A stretch of DNA of 64,000 nt from Strigamia acuminata (GCA_949358305.1 OX442317.1:5212186-5276185), one strand, 5' to 3'; shown: positions 10,590 to 20,853, numbered from the stretch's first letter. Made by a program: numbers and translations. Notes: generated from the sequence alone by a model not told the origin.

Positions 10590-11530
10590 TCGGCTCGCGT
10601 TGTCGAATATTCTCCTTCGCTCGCTCAACGAAAATGGCGACGTTGTGGCTGTTTGGACACGACGACGCGACGTATCCGAGCGGGCCTCGTTCGGATCACG
10701 TCTTCTTTACTCACGATTTTATTTGCCGTCTTTGGTTCTTTTTGACAACGTGAATTCGTTCGTTGTTTGACGAATTCTCTTCCAACCTTCTGCTGGCGAA
10801 GACTGATGAACTTCGTCGCTTTCTGCTCAAATGCAATTTCTTCAATCTTCTCTTACCGATTGATTCGATTTCTTCAGTTTCTTCCGCACACTGTCTTCCA
10901 ATGGCGACGTCGTCGTAGTTCAAATGAGTGTGACCTTCGGGTAGTTCGAATGGCTGCGGTAATTCCGTCGTAGTTCGAATGGCCCTTCCTCACCTCCGAG
11001 TAGTTCGAATGGCCCTTCCTCACCTCCGAGTAGTTCGAATGGCCCTTCCTCACCTCCGAGTAGTTCGAATGGCTCACTTGCGAGTAGTTCGAATGGCTCA
11101 CTTGTGATACGACAAGCTCGTATCAGGCTATGGTCCCGCTATCCAGTTGTTGAGATAGCAGAAGAAATCCCGTGTTGAATATCTATTCAATACAGGAAAA
11201 TGAGTCCAAAACTTGCTAGGAATGACCGTAAACTGTACGTGAATTGACAAATGTTTCAAGCAAAGTTTTTCATGGTGTTTTCAGAACAAGTGGTGATTTT
11301 AGACTGACTCAATTCTCATTTCGTTTCCTTGTTGCACAGGAAACGTTTCCTGTCTGCTCCCAACTGTCTGGTTGCCCTGGCAACCCACTCCAGACAGGAA
11401 CTGGTTGTCTCTTTAAAAACATAATATATTTTTTATGCGAACAAATAAAAATAAAACAAATTCAGATCTAATTCTGTACGGGGAAAATATTACTTAATAT
11501 TTTCACCTTACCCTGGTGACCACAGGCCAT
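10590..11530 (+). repeat. Second LTR-like repeat, carrying a 30-bp minisatellite
   Basis: A GC-rich block (10590-10920) is followed by a minisatellite, AT-rich DNA and an end reading CCTGGTGACCACAG. This is the same order as in 8690-9420, with similar words (GGAAACGTTTCCTG versus GGAAGTGTTTCCTG; CCTGGCAACC versus CCTGGCGACC). It is probably a diverged member of the same LTR family. No internal genes are present. Confidence 0.3.
10935..11105 (+). repeat. 30-bp tandem repeat containing GTAGTTCGAATGGC
   Basis: Three near-identical 30-bp units (GGCCCTTCCTCACCTCCGAG plus TAGTTCGAAT) are flanked by shorter variants sharing GTAGTTCGAATGGC, seven or so copies of the core in all. The core resembles an RNA polymerase III B box (GGTTCGANNCC) but no tRNA cloverleaf can be folded here. 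Confidence 0.8.
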
Positions 11531-12394
11531 CACAAAGTTTAAAGTTTAAAGTTGAAATTTTTCTGTATTGGGGTTCTCCAGTTATACTGGGAAAAAGGGC
11601 TGAAAATGTGCGTATATATTTATTTATACTTTTTTCTTTTTCTTTTTAATTATTTATTTTATTTAATACCTATAATTTTTTTTCTTGAAAGGGCCCATGC
11701 AATACCTAAATCCGGTCCTGGATACAGAGGGATCACATCAACGTTATGTGAGTATAATTATACATTATATCCAAACTGGAACTGGGTTTGAGGCTCTTCA
11801 TAGAATCTATTAATAGCCTCTACGACATTGATGTTGCTGCGTGATGCATTATGGAACGGCTTGGGAGCTGTGGATTATGATGTGTCAATTTAGAGTTTCC
11901 ATCGAGAAGAATCAGGTGTGTATTACCGTCTCTCGCAAGATAATATATATTATAAGGAGTTTTTTTTCCTTCTCAAGACGAAAAAATGTCCTGGTTTTTA
12001 AAAATTGATCATTTGCACGCAATAAAATTATCGGAACACTTTCCGATAATGGGTGCTCTACTGTATTTCTGAATGGTCGGCGACTCATTGATTATTAAGT
12101 GAACAAGATGAAGCTAAAATGTTCACACCAAAGAGTACTTACACACTTAACCTAAATATATTGGCATATGGTTCCGGCATTCAAAGAAAATGCGCGTCAA
12201 GATTGTTTTCGGTTCGTTAGGCTAAATTTGTGGGCAATTTTGTATCGCTAATGGGTGTCCCCGTTTTTTATTTCCAAAATCTGGTCAACTTGTCTCGAAT
12301 GTTTTGAAATTTATTGATTTCTTGTGCTTGCTTTACGGAGCATAGCTTTGTGAGTGTAGATTAAATTATAAAGTTTTGGTTTTTTTTTTTTTAG
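11531..12394. other. AT-rich region upstream of the death-fold gene
   Basis: No gene can be supported. A short coding-like run (DALWNGLGAVDYDV, about 11848-11890) ends at a TAG and is followed by a GT. It may be a decayed exon, but I cannot assign it. Confidence 0.35.
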
Positions 12395-12410
12395 GTTTTA
12401 CCTGCTGGTG

Positions 12411-15400
12411 ATGGATTCTGTTATTGAAAAGTATGGTAACTATTCTGTGCTCGACAGCAGAAGTTATTTTTTGGTGGACGAAATAGGCATCGAATTGGCG
12501 GACGATTATTTCAAGGTGGTGGCATTATTGTCACCATTTCCGAGTGATTTTCGCTTTCGAAAGGTGTTTTTCATTCTTTTTTATTTCAATCACTAATGCT
12601 TACAAGTAGTTAGGAGGTGGGGACAAATATATTACTCTTAATCGTGGTACTGAGTCCTCTCACTGCTGCGTAAAATTGATCGGTTATTAATCATTACTTT
12701 AATAAATGGTTAAGTGGAGGCTCAAGGGGGGTGCTGGCCTCCCTTGGGGGGGGGGGGGGGATGAAGAAAAAACCCAAAACTATGTAAAAATTGGTACAAA
12801 TGCTACGTATTCAAATGTTTCACTTCCATCGTTTTGCAGATAGTGAGCTCCAGATTAACATGACTCTGTACTACAATTAATATTTGTGCAGGTGGGCCGA
12901 TTCGGAGACTTTTAACCGCGTGTCGGTTGAACGGGCGACACTTGAACGGGTCCATTTAACCGGGGCGACACTTGAACGGGTGACACATGAACATTGTCGA
13001 CAGACAGTTGCCGAGTTTCGACTGTCGGCCGCGACAGTGTACGGGAGCTGACGGCCGCGGCAGTGTACGGGAGCTGACGGCCGCGGCAGTGTACGGGAGC
13101 TGACGGCCGCGGCAGTCTACGGCAGCTGACGGCCGCGACAGTCTACGGCAGCTGACGGCAGCTGACGGCCGCGATAGTCTACGGTAGCTGACAGTCGAAA
13201 CTCGGCAACTGACTGTCGAAACTCGGTAGCTGATGGCCGCGACAACTGACGTGCGGTTAACGTGCGGTTAAGTGTCCGTGCGTTAAATGGTCCGCCCGTT
13301 CAAGTGGATGCCGTTTAAGTGTCGCCCCGTTTAACTGTCCACCCGTTCAAGTGTCCACCCGTTCAAGTGTCCCCCTGGTTAAGTGTCGTCCATTTAAGTG
13401 GACGCGTTTAAGTGTCATCTGTTTAACTGGCACCCGTTCAAAAGTCGCTTTACGGGTGGGCCTTGTCACTGTTACTTTTTTTATACAAATGACCGAATTT
13501 CTGGATGGGCTTCTGAATTGTCATTTCGACTGAAATTATTCTAATGCCCTGTTTAACCACTTTTCTACATAACCCGCCCACTTTTAGAAAGTCTTGTGTT
13601 CACACTTGTTCCAGTTTTCTACAACTCAAAACAAAATGGCGAGACTTCTACAACTTTAAGTTGTAGAAGTGATTTCTTCAACTTGACGTCACAACTGTAA
13701 GCCCCACCCCCATTCTGTCATGTGACTGATCGTACAAAAATCCAAAATATAAAATTGATGCCAATTCAACCTTTTACGCAACTTTCGGCATCAAAATAAA
13801 GCACTTTCAAAGACATCTAAAAATTAATTGTTATGTTCAGAATAATTGTTTTGGTACAAATGGATTGTATTTCACGTTGGAATTGTTGGAGTGGTTGTCG
13901 TTGGCAACCACTCATAAATAAATTACTTGTCATGTCAAGCTTGAATTGATTGCACGTCTGTTTTTATTCCGCCTATTCAAGTAGAATAGGCCTGTAGTTG
14001 TTAGTGTGGATTTCAGAGCATGGAAAACACTAAATTGGCGCAGTGAACTCGATGTTTATGCCTGTGTGTGGAAAGAAAAATGGATTTGAACTAGAATTGT
14101 GTGAAGCGAAAGCGAAGGTGAACTTTGCGAGATTTTCGTTCTGGAACGTGAGTTTCAAACGTTCGGTTTGTGCCGATAAAGTTTTGAATTCGATTTGCCC
14201 AGCTGAGACAGCCAGGCCTGTTGCATCGAATCAGCGCCGTGTGATACGACGCCCGTTAGGCTTTTTGGAAGATTTGCGAAGCGCGCTTTTCAAGTTTGCG
14301 CATTTGCATTTTGTTGTTTTAACCCTTTTTGTCTTTTTCTTCCTTCTCTTTTCGTCTCGTGTTTGCTGTGAGATTCGCCTGTCTTCTTGGACGAATCAAG
14401 TCATGGCTGCCCAGAGGATGGTGTTGGGTCATCCCGGCCCTTTTGACGGAAAGATGGCGGCCGATTGGGACCGATATCTCGAACGAGTGGACGAGTTCTG
14501 CTTGTTGAACGACATTCCCGACGCGAAAGTTAAGTCGTTGCTGCTATCACTCATCGGCCCTAAAGCGTATCAAGAGCTCCAAAAGGCCGTCCATCCTGAG
14601 AAGCTGCCGGCCAAGAATTACCAGGAGATCGTCGACCTGATGCGCCTGCATCTCGAGCCGGTGGCTCAACCCCACGTGTGCCGCCAGCGCTTGGGTTTGC
14701 GGACTCGAAAGCCGGAAGAGACCGTCGAAGAATACCTCACTGTACTCAAGGGGTTGGCGCAGCCGTGTGGGTTTGCAACGGTCGGCGAGACCGATAGCGG
14801 TGTCTTGGACGCATTTCTGCGAGGGATTAACAATAGTGGCATGCGAAAATATATTATGTTAAGCGAGAATTTAACCTTGAAGTCGGCAGTGAAGCTTGCG
14901 ACGTCGTATGAGGCTGCCATGGCTACGCCATCGAGCGTGGGCGGCGCGGAGGTGACGGCGGACGTCCCCTCTCACTTGACCGACACAGAAGTTCATCAAG
15001 TGAGGCAATTCCGTCCTGCGAGGCGTCGTGGCGGACCAAATGGTGGCGCTCCTGTGCAGCGGTTTGATGCTGGTTTTGGTGGCGCTCGTCCCCGTGTCGC
15101 GCCTTTTGATCGTGGGCAGCGCAGAGGAGGAGGAAGAGGCGGTGCACGACCGCCTGTCAATATTGCGTGTTGGCATTGCGGGGGCCCGCATTTTAGGCAT
15201 CAGTGCCCCGACTGGATCCAGGGAGCCGGCGCTGGGCGCGAAGATACTCGAGATGAGAGCGCCGCTGGCCCCAAGCCGGAATTTCGACAGAAGACGGTCC
15301 CCGTCAATGCCGTGGCGCGTTTTGATTACGACGATGATGGCCTCCCTCCGGACGAGTGGGGCATTTACACAGTGGAAGATGCCAGCAAGAGATTTCCACC

Positions 15401-18400
15401 TTTCTTGTTTCAATTGGAAGTTTGCACCAGGGCGTGGTTATTTCAAGTGGACTCCGGTGCGGAGAGGTCAGTTGTGACCTGGAGCCAGTTCGCCTCGCTC
15501 GCGGACTCAGGTGCGTGTTACCCTGCTTTGCGTAGGTCAGAGGTTGTGTTGAGAGCGTACACGGGTGTACCAATTATGGTTTTTGGAGAGGTGAGTTTGC
15601 CGGTCAGTCACCGGGGCAAAATTTTAGATTTGATTTTTTTGGTGGTAGAAGGTTCTGGGCCGAATCTCCTTGGTAGGGACCTGATTGCGCAGTTGCAGAT
15701 TGAGGTTGCGCAGGGTGCGATTGACCAGGGGGGGGAGGTACCCGTGCATGTGCCGGTCCATGCATCAGCCAACACGAGCATGCAGGAGCAGCTCAATGAG
15801 TTGTTAGCTAAGCATGAGGATGTTTTTAAGATAGGACTTGGAGCATTCAATGGCCCTCCTATCGAGTTGCAAATGAGGGAGGACATTTCCCCTCGTTTCT
15901 TTCGACCCAGACCAGTGCCCATTCCGCTCAGGCCCCAGGTGGAGGCCGAGATTGATCGGTTGGTCACCGAGGGCATTTTTGCCCCAATTACTTTCTCGGA
16001 GTGGGCCACTCCCCTCGTGGTAGTTCGTAAGAAGGATGGCGGCGTACGTCTCTGCGGAGACTATCGCTCGACAATCAACGCCGCCATCCAGCCAGATCCT
16101 TATCCATTGCCGGCGATAGCCGACATTTTCGCACAGGTGGGAGAGGCGAAGTATTTCTCAAAACTTGACTACAGGCACGCCTACCTGCAGTTGCGCTTGA
16201 CCGCCCGATCCGCGCGGATCGCGGCGGTCAATACCATCAGGGGGTTGATGGCTGTTAATCGACTCCCTTTCGGGACGATATCGAGCTCGGGCATCTTTCA
16301 GAGATGCGCCGAGGGGGTAGTGGCCGGAATTAGGCGCATTTTTGTATACCAGGACGACATTCTGGTCGCCACCATCACCATTGAGGAGCACTTGACCATT
16401 TTAGGTTTGGTTTTGGCCAGACTGGCCGAGAACGGGTTGCGGCTCTGCCGCACCAAGTGCGTTTTTTGCGTGGAAAGTTTGGAGTTTTTGGGCTTCCGAC
16501 TGTCCGGCGGTGGTGTGGCACCTTTGCCCGAGCGGGTCAGGGCAATTACTCAAATACCACCCCCCTTGGACGTCACGCAGGTGAAGTCCTTTTTAGGTCT
16601 CATAAATTTCTATGGCCAGTTTGTGGCTGGCTTGTCAACCATTGCAGCACCATTATATATGCTATTGGTCAAGGGGCAGCCGTGGTCGTGGTTGGATGCG
16701 CAAAAGTCTGCTTTTGAAAAGATCAAGAAGGCCCTTGTGTCTGCCCCAGTGCTCAGGTTTTACGATTTGGGCCGGCCCGCGGTGGTCGTCGCTGACGCGT
16801 CCCCGGTGGGCGTGGGGGCGGTTTTGGCCCAAACGGGTGACGATGGGAAGGAATGGCCGGTTGTGTTTGCTTCACGCTCCTTGTCATCTGCAGAGCGTAA
16901 TTACGCGCAGATAGACAAGGAGGCGTTGGCCATCATGTTTGCCGTGAGACGATTCCACCAGTACATCTGTGGTCGTCGTTTCACGGTTTTCACTGACCAT
17001 CGTCCCCTCTTGGGCATCTTGGGCAGGGACCGCCCCATATCCAACATCATCTCCCCGCGCATGTTAAGATGGTCCCTTGCGCTTGCGTGTTATGACTACC
17101 AGCTTATTTTCAGGAAGGGAACTGATGTTTCCAACGCCGACGCTCTTAGTCGTGCCCCCGTGGACGAGCCCTCGTCTGAGAGAAGTGTAGTGCACACGTT
17201 CTTGACCGAGCTATCCGCTCAAAGTTTGATTGGTAGGGCTGAGCTTGTTGCGGCCACGAGGGCGGACCCCATTTTGGTGGAGGTGACACGTATGGTGAGC
17301 GGAGGTGTCTGGGAAGATGACCACGCGGCGGCCCAGTTTAAACCGTTCAAAGAGAGATTCTTTGAGTTTTCACTTGATAATGGCGTCCTGTTTTGGGGGG
17401 AGCGTTTTGTTGTGCCATCAAGTTTGGTTCCCCGTGCCTTAGCATTATTGCATGACGGGCATGTGGGTGTAGTTTCGATGAAGGGGCGAGCGCGAGCGGC
17501 GCTGTGGTGGCCGGCGGTGAACGCCGACATCGCGGCGCATTGTGCCGCATGTTTGGTTTGTAGGACGCTTGACCCCATGCCCCCTCGAGTCCAGCCTATT
17601 AGCTGGCCGCGCGCGATGCAGCCGTGGGAGCGCATCCATCTTGATTACGCGGGGCCGGTGCTTGGGAAAATGATCTTGATAGTTGTCGACGCCTATTCAG
17701 GCTGGATAGAGGCGCAGGCAGTGACCACAGCATCCACCAATGCCACGATTGCGGTTTTGCGACGTTTGTTCGCAGCTTTTGGCCTGCCATTGACGGTGGT
17801 GTCCGATAATGCGACCTGTTTTTCGTCACAGGTCTTTCGCGATTTTTTGGCGGGAAATGCCATCACCCAGTTGTGGTCACCACCGTACCATCCACAAAGC
17901 AACGGTCAGGCCGAACGCGCGGTCCGAGAGGTCAAGCAGCGGCTGGCCAAGGTTGTGGCCGGCGACCTGGACACGCGCGTCGCTCGTGTGCTTTTTGCCC
18001 AACACTCGTCCGTGGGGGGAAGGGATGGGCTTTCCCCTGCGCACCGTTTCTTGGCGCGACCTTTTCGCACTCACCTGCAGTCCGCGATTGTTGGCTTTGG
18101 CGATTCAGGTCCGGACCAAGCAGAGGACTCCATCGCTGGTCGCAGTTTCCAGGCGAACGAGGCGGTGTGGTATCGGGTGTTTCCAGCGGCGGTCAAGGCA
18201 TGGCGAGCGGCGCTCGTGCTCCGCAGAAAAGGAGCAGTCCTGTACGACGTCAGAGATGTCGAGAGTGGTAAAGTGCACGTGCGACACGTCAACCAATTGA
18301 AGAGGCGAGCCTTGAGTGCATCTTCGCCTCCTGTCGATCGTGTGCGACAAGCACCTGTTGTAGAGCCAAGGAGTCGTGATGTTGTGTTGATGAGTTCGCC

Positions 18401-20853
18401 TCCGGCGGATTTGGATGACTCTCAGTGGTTGTTGTCAGCTCCGGGAGCGGTGCTGGGCGTTGTGTCTTCATCCTCAAGTGACTCTTGGTTTGACATTTTT
18501 GATACTTCTAATGAATTATTAATTCCAGAAGCGGACTTACCTGTGGTTGAGTTGGTTGAGCAGGTGGTTCTGCCCGATGAGCCAGTTCCTCCAGCTCTGG
18601 ACGTGGTTGTTGACCGCAGACGTTTGAGCGTCTGCCTTGAGCGTATTGACGACGTAGTTGCCGGTTTGGTTCCGGTGGCAAACATCGTGCCAGCCCCTCC
18701 ACTTGCGGCGGACGGTGTTCGGGTTGTGAGCCCCCATGGGAGCAGTACCTCATCCGATGAGGATGTTCTCGTTGCCAGTCTTGGCGCCGGGCGCGTGCCG
18801 TCCTTGGTTGGGGAGCGATCAGATGAGGAGCAAGCGGTGGCATCGTCATCCACCGGTCGCCCGGTGCGTAACAAGCAGCAGCCAGCATGGATGCTCGACC
18901 CTAGTGTCGTGTTGACGTCAACAAAGAAGAGAACCAGGGGCCCGAAGAAACCCAAGCCGAAGCAAGAGCGAGTTGATGATCAAGACACGGAATGAAAAGA
19001 ATTCGTTTTATTTTGATGCTGTTTATTTAGATTCTTTGGAAAACTCAGTTAAAATTTGTGACTTGATTTAGTACAAATTTGGGGGAATAGTGTTATGTTC
19101 AGAATAATTGTTTTGGTACAAATGGATTGTATTTCACGTTGGAATTGTTGGAGTGGTTGTCGTTGGCAACCACTCATAAATAAATTACTTGTCATGTCAA
19201 GCTTGAATTGATTGCACGTCTGTTTTTATTCCGCCTATTCAAGTAGAATAGGCCTGTAGTTGTTAGTGTGGATTTCAGAGCATGGAAAACACTAAATTAA
19301 TAAAATACATCAAAATGTGGAGAAAAAGACAAGCTTTCTTTTTTAAAAAAAAGTACATATTTCTAGCTCTAACGGTTCGTGAAATACGAACGAAAATGCG
19401 TTTTGGTCGCTTCAGTTAGAGTGGAGACAAGATCGTGACTTTCGTTTCGGCTCAAAATTATCAAGTTTACGTGCAGATAAAAGTTTAAAAAAGAAGTGAG
19501 ATTACTAAACTTGCATCTGTCTTAATTTTAAAAAAAAGCAGAGGTTTCTGTCATTAATGGTTCCTTAGATGCAAGTAGAAATGCAAACGCCTACCTTTCA
19601 GTGTGTAAGTTAGCCCTAATAAATTAATGTACCAGCCTTATTGCATCATTGATTTCTACATAACTAATGAATAAGTGTGAACAGTCTCATGCTATGTTCA
19701 CACTTAAACCACTTTTCTAGAACTTATCATTTTCTACAAGTCTTAAGTTCTCCAAATCTGAAATCAATTGTTCGTCACACTTAAGGATAGTTTTGTACAA
19801 GTGTCAGATTGTTAGGGGTTTGCATTGTTGCTTGTAGCTAATGATCTATTAAAGATAGAAACTTCTACTTTTTTTTAAAAGAAAGAGGGATGCCAGTTTA
19901 GTAAACCGACATATTTTTTTTAATGTTTTTCCAGATTAAAAGTTGACAATTTTGGGGTCGAAACGAAAGTGCGCGATCTATTTCCACTCTATCGAAACGA
20001 ACAAAAAACATTTCCGTTCGTGTTTCACGAACCATTAGGGCTAGAAATACGAACCATTAGGGCTAGAAATACGTTCTTTTTTTTAAAAGAAAGGTCGTTT
20101 TATTCTCCATCTTTTGATGTATTGTATTAAATTTTTGATGCATTTGAAAGTGCTTTATTTTAATGCCGAAAGTTGCCTTAAAAGTTTAATTGGCATCCAT
20201 TTTATTTTTTGGATTTTTCTAGGATCAGTCACATGACACAATGGGGGCGTGTTTTGCAGTTGTGACGTTAAGTTTAAGAAAACCTTTCTACAACTTGAGT
20301 TGTAGAAAAGTCCGCCATCTTGTTTTAAGAACTAGAAAACCTTTGGTAGTGTGAACACAGGTTTTGTACAAAAGTGGCGGGTTTTGTACAAAAGTGGTTT
20401 AAGTGTGAACATAGCATAATTCACACTTTCAAAAGGTCACAACTTCTACATAAGTGCTTCAAGTGTGAACCACGCATTTATTCTTTTTGTTTTCACTTAC
20501 CGGTACACACTTAGCAAATTGAAGACATTTTCGTCACTCGAGGAAATCCACAAAAGTTGGCACGAAGATTCGATGTAGCATTGGTTTTAATTAACCAGAA
20601 GAAAGACTTAATATGGAAAGATTTATTGTGTGCTTTGAAAAAGTGTGAAAATTGGACATTAATTAAGCGTTTAGTTAAGAATCGAGAAGTTTGTAAGTTT
20701 GAATGATTGTTGACAAATTAATTTTACGGCAGAGGTAAACTTGTTTTATTGTCTTTTCAAGGGCAAAGATTAGATTCCGCTGAATCTCGTGTGGAAGCTG
20801 ACAGGGATCTGGTTGATCGCGGTTACAATTACATGGAAATTGAGTCGCAATAG
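12411..20853 (+). CDS. Death-fold adaptor-like protein, about 140 aa, with a 7.95-kb intron
   Basis: Three exons join in frame: 12411-12563 (ATG start, just after an AG acceptor at 12394, implying a 5' UTR intron), 20515-20692 (phase 0 entry after CACTTAG, strong GTAAGT donor), and about 20760-20853 (phase 1 entry, TAG stop). The product starts MDSVIEKYGNYSVLDSRSYF. Its core (LARRFDVALVLINQKKDLIW, then KDLLCALKKCENWTLIKRLV) has the helix spacing and W..L..AL....W..I..L pattern of death-superfamily domains. The tail is short and acidic. Intron positions and phases match those of the death-fold exons of the gene at 23109, so the two are probably paralogues. The first intron carries a Gypsy element and several repeats. 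The first donor (GTGTTT) is weak, so the link to exon 1 is the least certain part. A cytoplasmic signalling role is inferred only from the fold. Confidence 0.55.
12895..13470. repeat. Inverted-repeat element built of CACTTGAACGGG words with a 26-bp core minisatellite
   Basis: The left side carries repeated GACACTTGAACGGG and the right side the complement CCCGTTCAAGTGTC, many copies each. The ends are GGTGGGCCGATTCGGAGACTTTT and, inverted, GGCCCACCCGTAAAGCGACTTTT. The centre (13020-13190) has about six units of GACGGCCGCGGCAGTGTACG plus GGAGCT. No protein is encoded. It is likely a non-autonomous element whose ends expanded by slippage. Confidence 0.7.
13541..13828. mobile_element. Left arm of a foldback element, split by the Gypsy insertion
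   Basis: This arm (CCCTGTTTAACCACTTTTCT, GTTGTAGAAG, GTCATGTGACTGATC, GATGCCAATT, GCACTTTCAAA) is the diverged reverse complement of 20130-20416. The element resumes at 19298 on the far side of the Gypsy insertion. Confidence 0.7.
13829..14035 (+). repeat. 5' LTR of the Gypsy element
   Basis: It starts TGTTATGTTCAG and is about 207 bp long. By eye it is identical to the 3' LTR over its whole length. The host duplication is TAAT, or up to AATTAAT because the LTR end is ambiguous by a few bases. Confidence 0.9.
14036..14052 (+). other. Primer-binding site of the Gypsy element
   Basis: TGGCGCAGTGAACTCG lies directly after the 5' LTR and begins TGG, complementary to a tRNA CCA end. It marks where minus-strand synthesis would start. 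Confidence 0.7.
14052..18995 (+). CDS. Gypsy Gag-Pol polyprotein, single frame of about 1650 codons
   Basis: The Gag may really begin at the ATG near 14403 (MAAQRMVLGHPGPFDG). A zinc knuckle follows (CWHCGGPHFRHQC, C-x2-C-x3-H-x4-C). The protease has VDSGAERSVV, with the DSG catalytic triad. The reverse transcriptase has VRKKDGGVRLCGDYR, LDYRHAYLQL and VYQDDILV, with catalytic YQDD instead of the common YxDD variants. RNase H has VVVADASPVGVGAVL, with FTDHRPLLGI next and a terminal NADALSR. Integrase has an HH-CC finger (HDGHVG, CAACLVCR) and a DDE core (LDYAGPV, VVSDNATCF, HPQSNGQAERAVREV). A long serine- and acid-rich C-terminal tail of about 250 residues has no domain I recognise. Gag and Pol are fused without a frameshift. 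Capsid and replication enzymes act in cytoplasmic particles; integrase acts in the nucleus. Confidence 0.93.
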   Translation: MFMPVCGKKNGFELELCEAKAKVNFARFSFWNVSFKRSVCADKVLNSICPAETARPVASNQRRVIRRPLGFLEDLRSALFKFAHLHFVVLTLFVFFFLLFSSRVCCEIRLSSWTNQVMAAQRMVLGHPGPFDGKMAADWDRYLERVDEFCLLNDIPDAKVKSLLLSLIGPKAYQELQKAVHPEKLPAKNYQEIVDLMRLHLEPVAQPHVCRQRLGLRTRKPEETVEEYLTVLKGLAQPCGFATVGETDSGVLDAFLRGINNSGMRKYIMLSENLTLKSAVKLATSYEAAMATPSSVGGAEVTADVPSHLTDTEVHQVRQFRPARRRGGPNGGAPVQRFDAGFGGARPRVAPFDRGQRRGGGRGGARPPVNIACWHCGGPHFRHQCPDWIQGAGAGREDTRDESAAGPKPEFRQKTVPVNAVARFDYDDDGLPPDEWGIYTVEDASKRFPPFLFQLEVCTRAWLFQVDSGAERSVVTWSQFASLADSGACYPALRRSEVVLRAYTGVPIMVFGEVSLPVSHRGKILDLIFLVVEGSGPNLLGRDLIAQLQIEVAQGAIDQGGEVPVHVPVHASANTSMQEQLNELLAKHEDVFKIGLGAFNGPPIELQMREDISPRFFRPRPVPIPLRPQVEAEIDRLVTEGIFAPITFSEWATPLVVVRKKDGGVRLCGDYRSTINAAIQPDPYPLPAIADIFAQVGEAKYFSKLDYRHAYLQLRLTARSARIAAVNTIRGLMAVNRLPFGTISSSGIFQRCAEGVVAGIRRIFVYQDDILVATITIEEHLTILGLVLARLAENGLRLCRTKCVFCVESLEFLGFRLSGGGVAPLPERVRAITQIPPPLDVTQVKSFLGLINFYGQFVAGLSTIAAPLYMLLVKGQPWSWLDAQKSAFEKIKKALVSAPVLRFYDLGRPAVVVADASPVGVGAVLAQTGDDGKEWPVVFASRSLSSAERNYAQIDKEALAIMFAVRRFHQYICGRRFTVFTDHRPLLGILGRDRPISNIISPRMLRWSLALACYDYQLIFRKGTDVSNADALSRAPVDEPSSERSVVHTFLTELSAQSLIGRAELVAATRADPILVEVTRMVSGGVWEDDHAAAQFKPFKERFFEFSLDNGVLFWGERFVVPSSLVPRALALLHDGHVGVVSMKGRARAALWWPAVNADIAAHCAACLVCRTLDPMPPRVQPISWPRAMQPWERIHLDYAGPVLGKMILIVVDAYSGWIEAQAVTTASTNATIAVLRRLFAAFGLPLTVVSDNATCFSSQVFRDFLAGNAITQLWSPPYHPQSNGQAERAVREVKQRLAKVVAGDLDTRVARVLFAQHSSVGGRDGLSPAHRFLARPFRTHLQSAIVGFGDSGPDQAEDSIAGRSFQANEAVWYRVFPAAVKAWRAALVLRRKGAVLYDVRDVESGKVHVRHVNQLKRRALSASSPPVDRVRQAPVVEPRSRDVVLMSSPPADLDDSQWLLSAPGAVLGVVSSSSSDSWFDIFDTSNELLIPEADLPVVELVEQVVLPDEPVPPALDVVVDRRRLSVCLERIDDVVAGLVPVANIVPAPPLAADGVRVVSPHGSSTSSDEDVLVASLGAGRVPSLVGERSDEEQAVASSSTGRPVRNKQQPAWMLDPSVVLTSTKKRTRGPKKPKPKQERVDDQDTE
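19091..19297 (+). repeat. 3' LTR of the Gypsy element
   Basis: It begins TGTTATGTTCAG right after the polypurine tract and ends around ACACTAAAT. It matches the 5' LTR base for base as far as I can read. Confidence 0.9.
19298..20416. mobile_element. Remainder of the foldback element, right of the Gypsy insertion
   Basis: After the TAAT duplication the left arm continues (AAATACATCAAAATGTGGAG, then GTTCGTGAAATACGAACG). It is mirrored at 19960-20130 (TCGTGTTTCACGAACC, CTCCATCTTTTGATGTATTG) and the arm ends at 20416 (AAGTGTGAACATAGCAT). A second copy of the terminal motif (TGCTATGTTCACACTTAAACC) lies inside at 19690, suggesting a nested or rearranged copy. No protein is encoded. Before the Gypsy insertion the element was about 1.4 kb. 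Confidence 0.65.

Larger units (their letters stand above)
13829..19297 (+). mobile_element. Complete Ty3/Gypsy LTR retrotransposon
   Basis: The 5.47-kb element has matching LTRs (13829-14035, 19091-19297), a primer-binding site, a single gag-pol frame and a polypurine tract (TTTGGGGGAATAG, ending at 19090) just before the 3' LTR. Apparent identity of the LTRs and the intact 1650-codon frame indicate a recent insertion. It lies in the first intron of the death-fold gene, in the same orientation, and inside an older foldback element. Its base composition is much richer in GC than the flanks. No env-like gene is present. Confidence 0.93.

Noticed and set aside
10935-11105. tRNA gene suggested by GTTCGAAT motifs
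   Set aside because: No acceptor stem, A box or cloverleaf can be formed; the motif is part of a tandem repeat.
10935-13190. CRISPR array suggested by regularly spaced repeats
   Set aside because: Units are head-to-tail with no unique spacers and the genome is eukaryotic.
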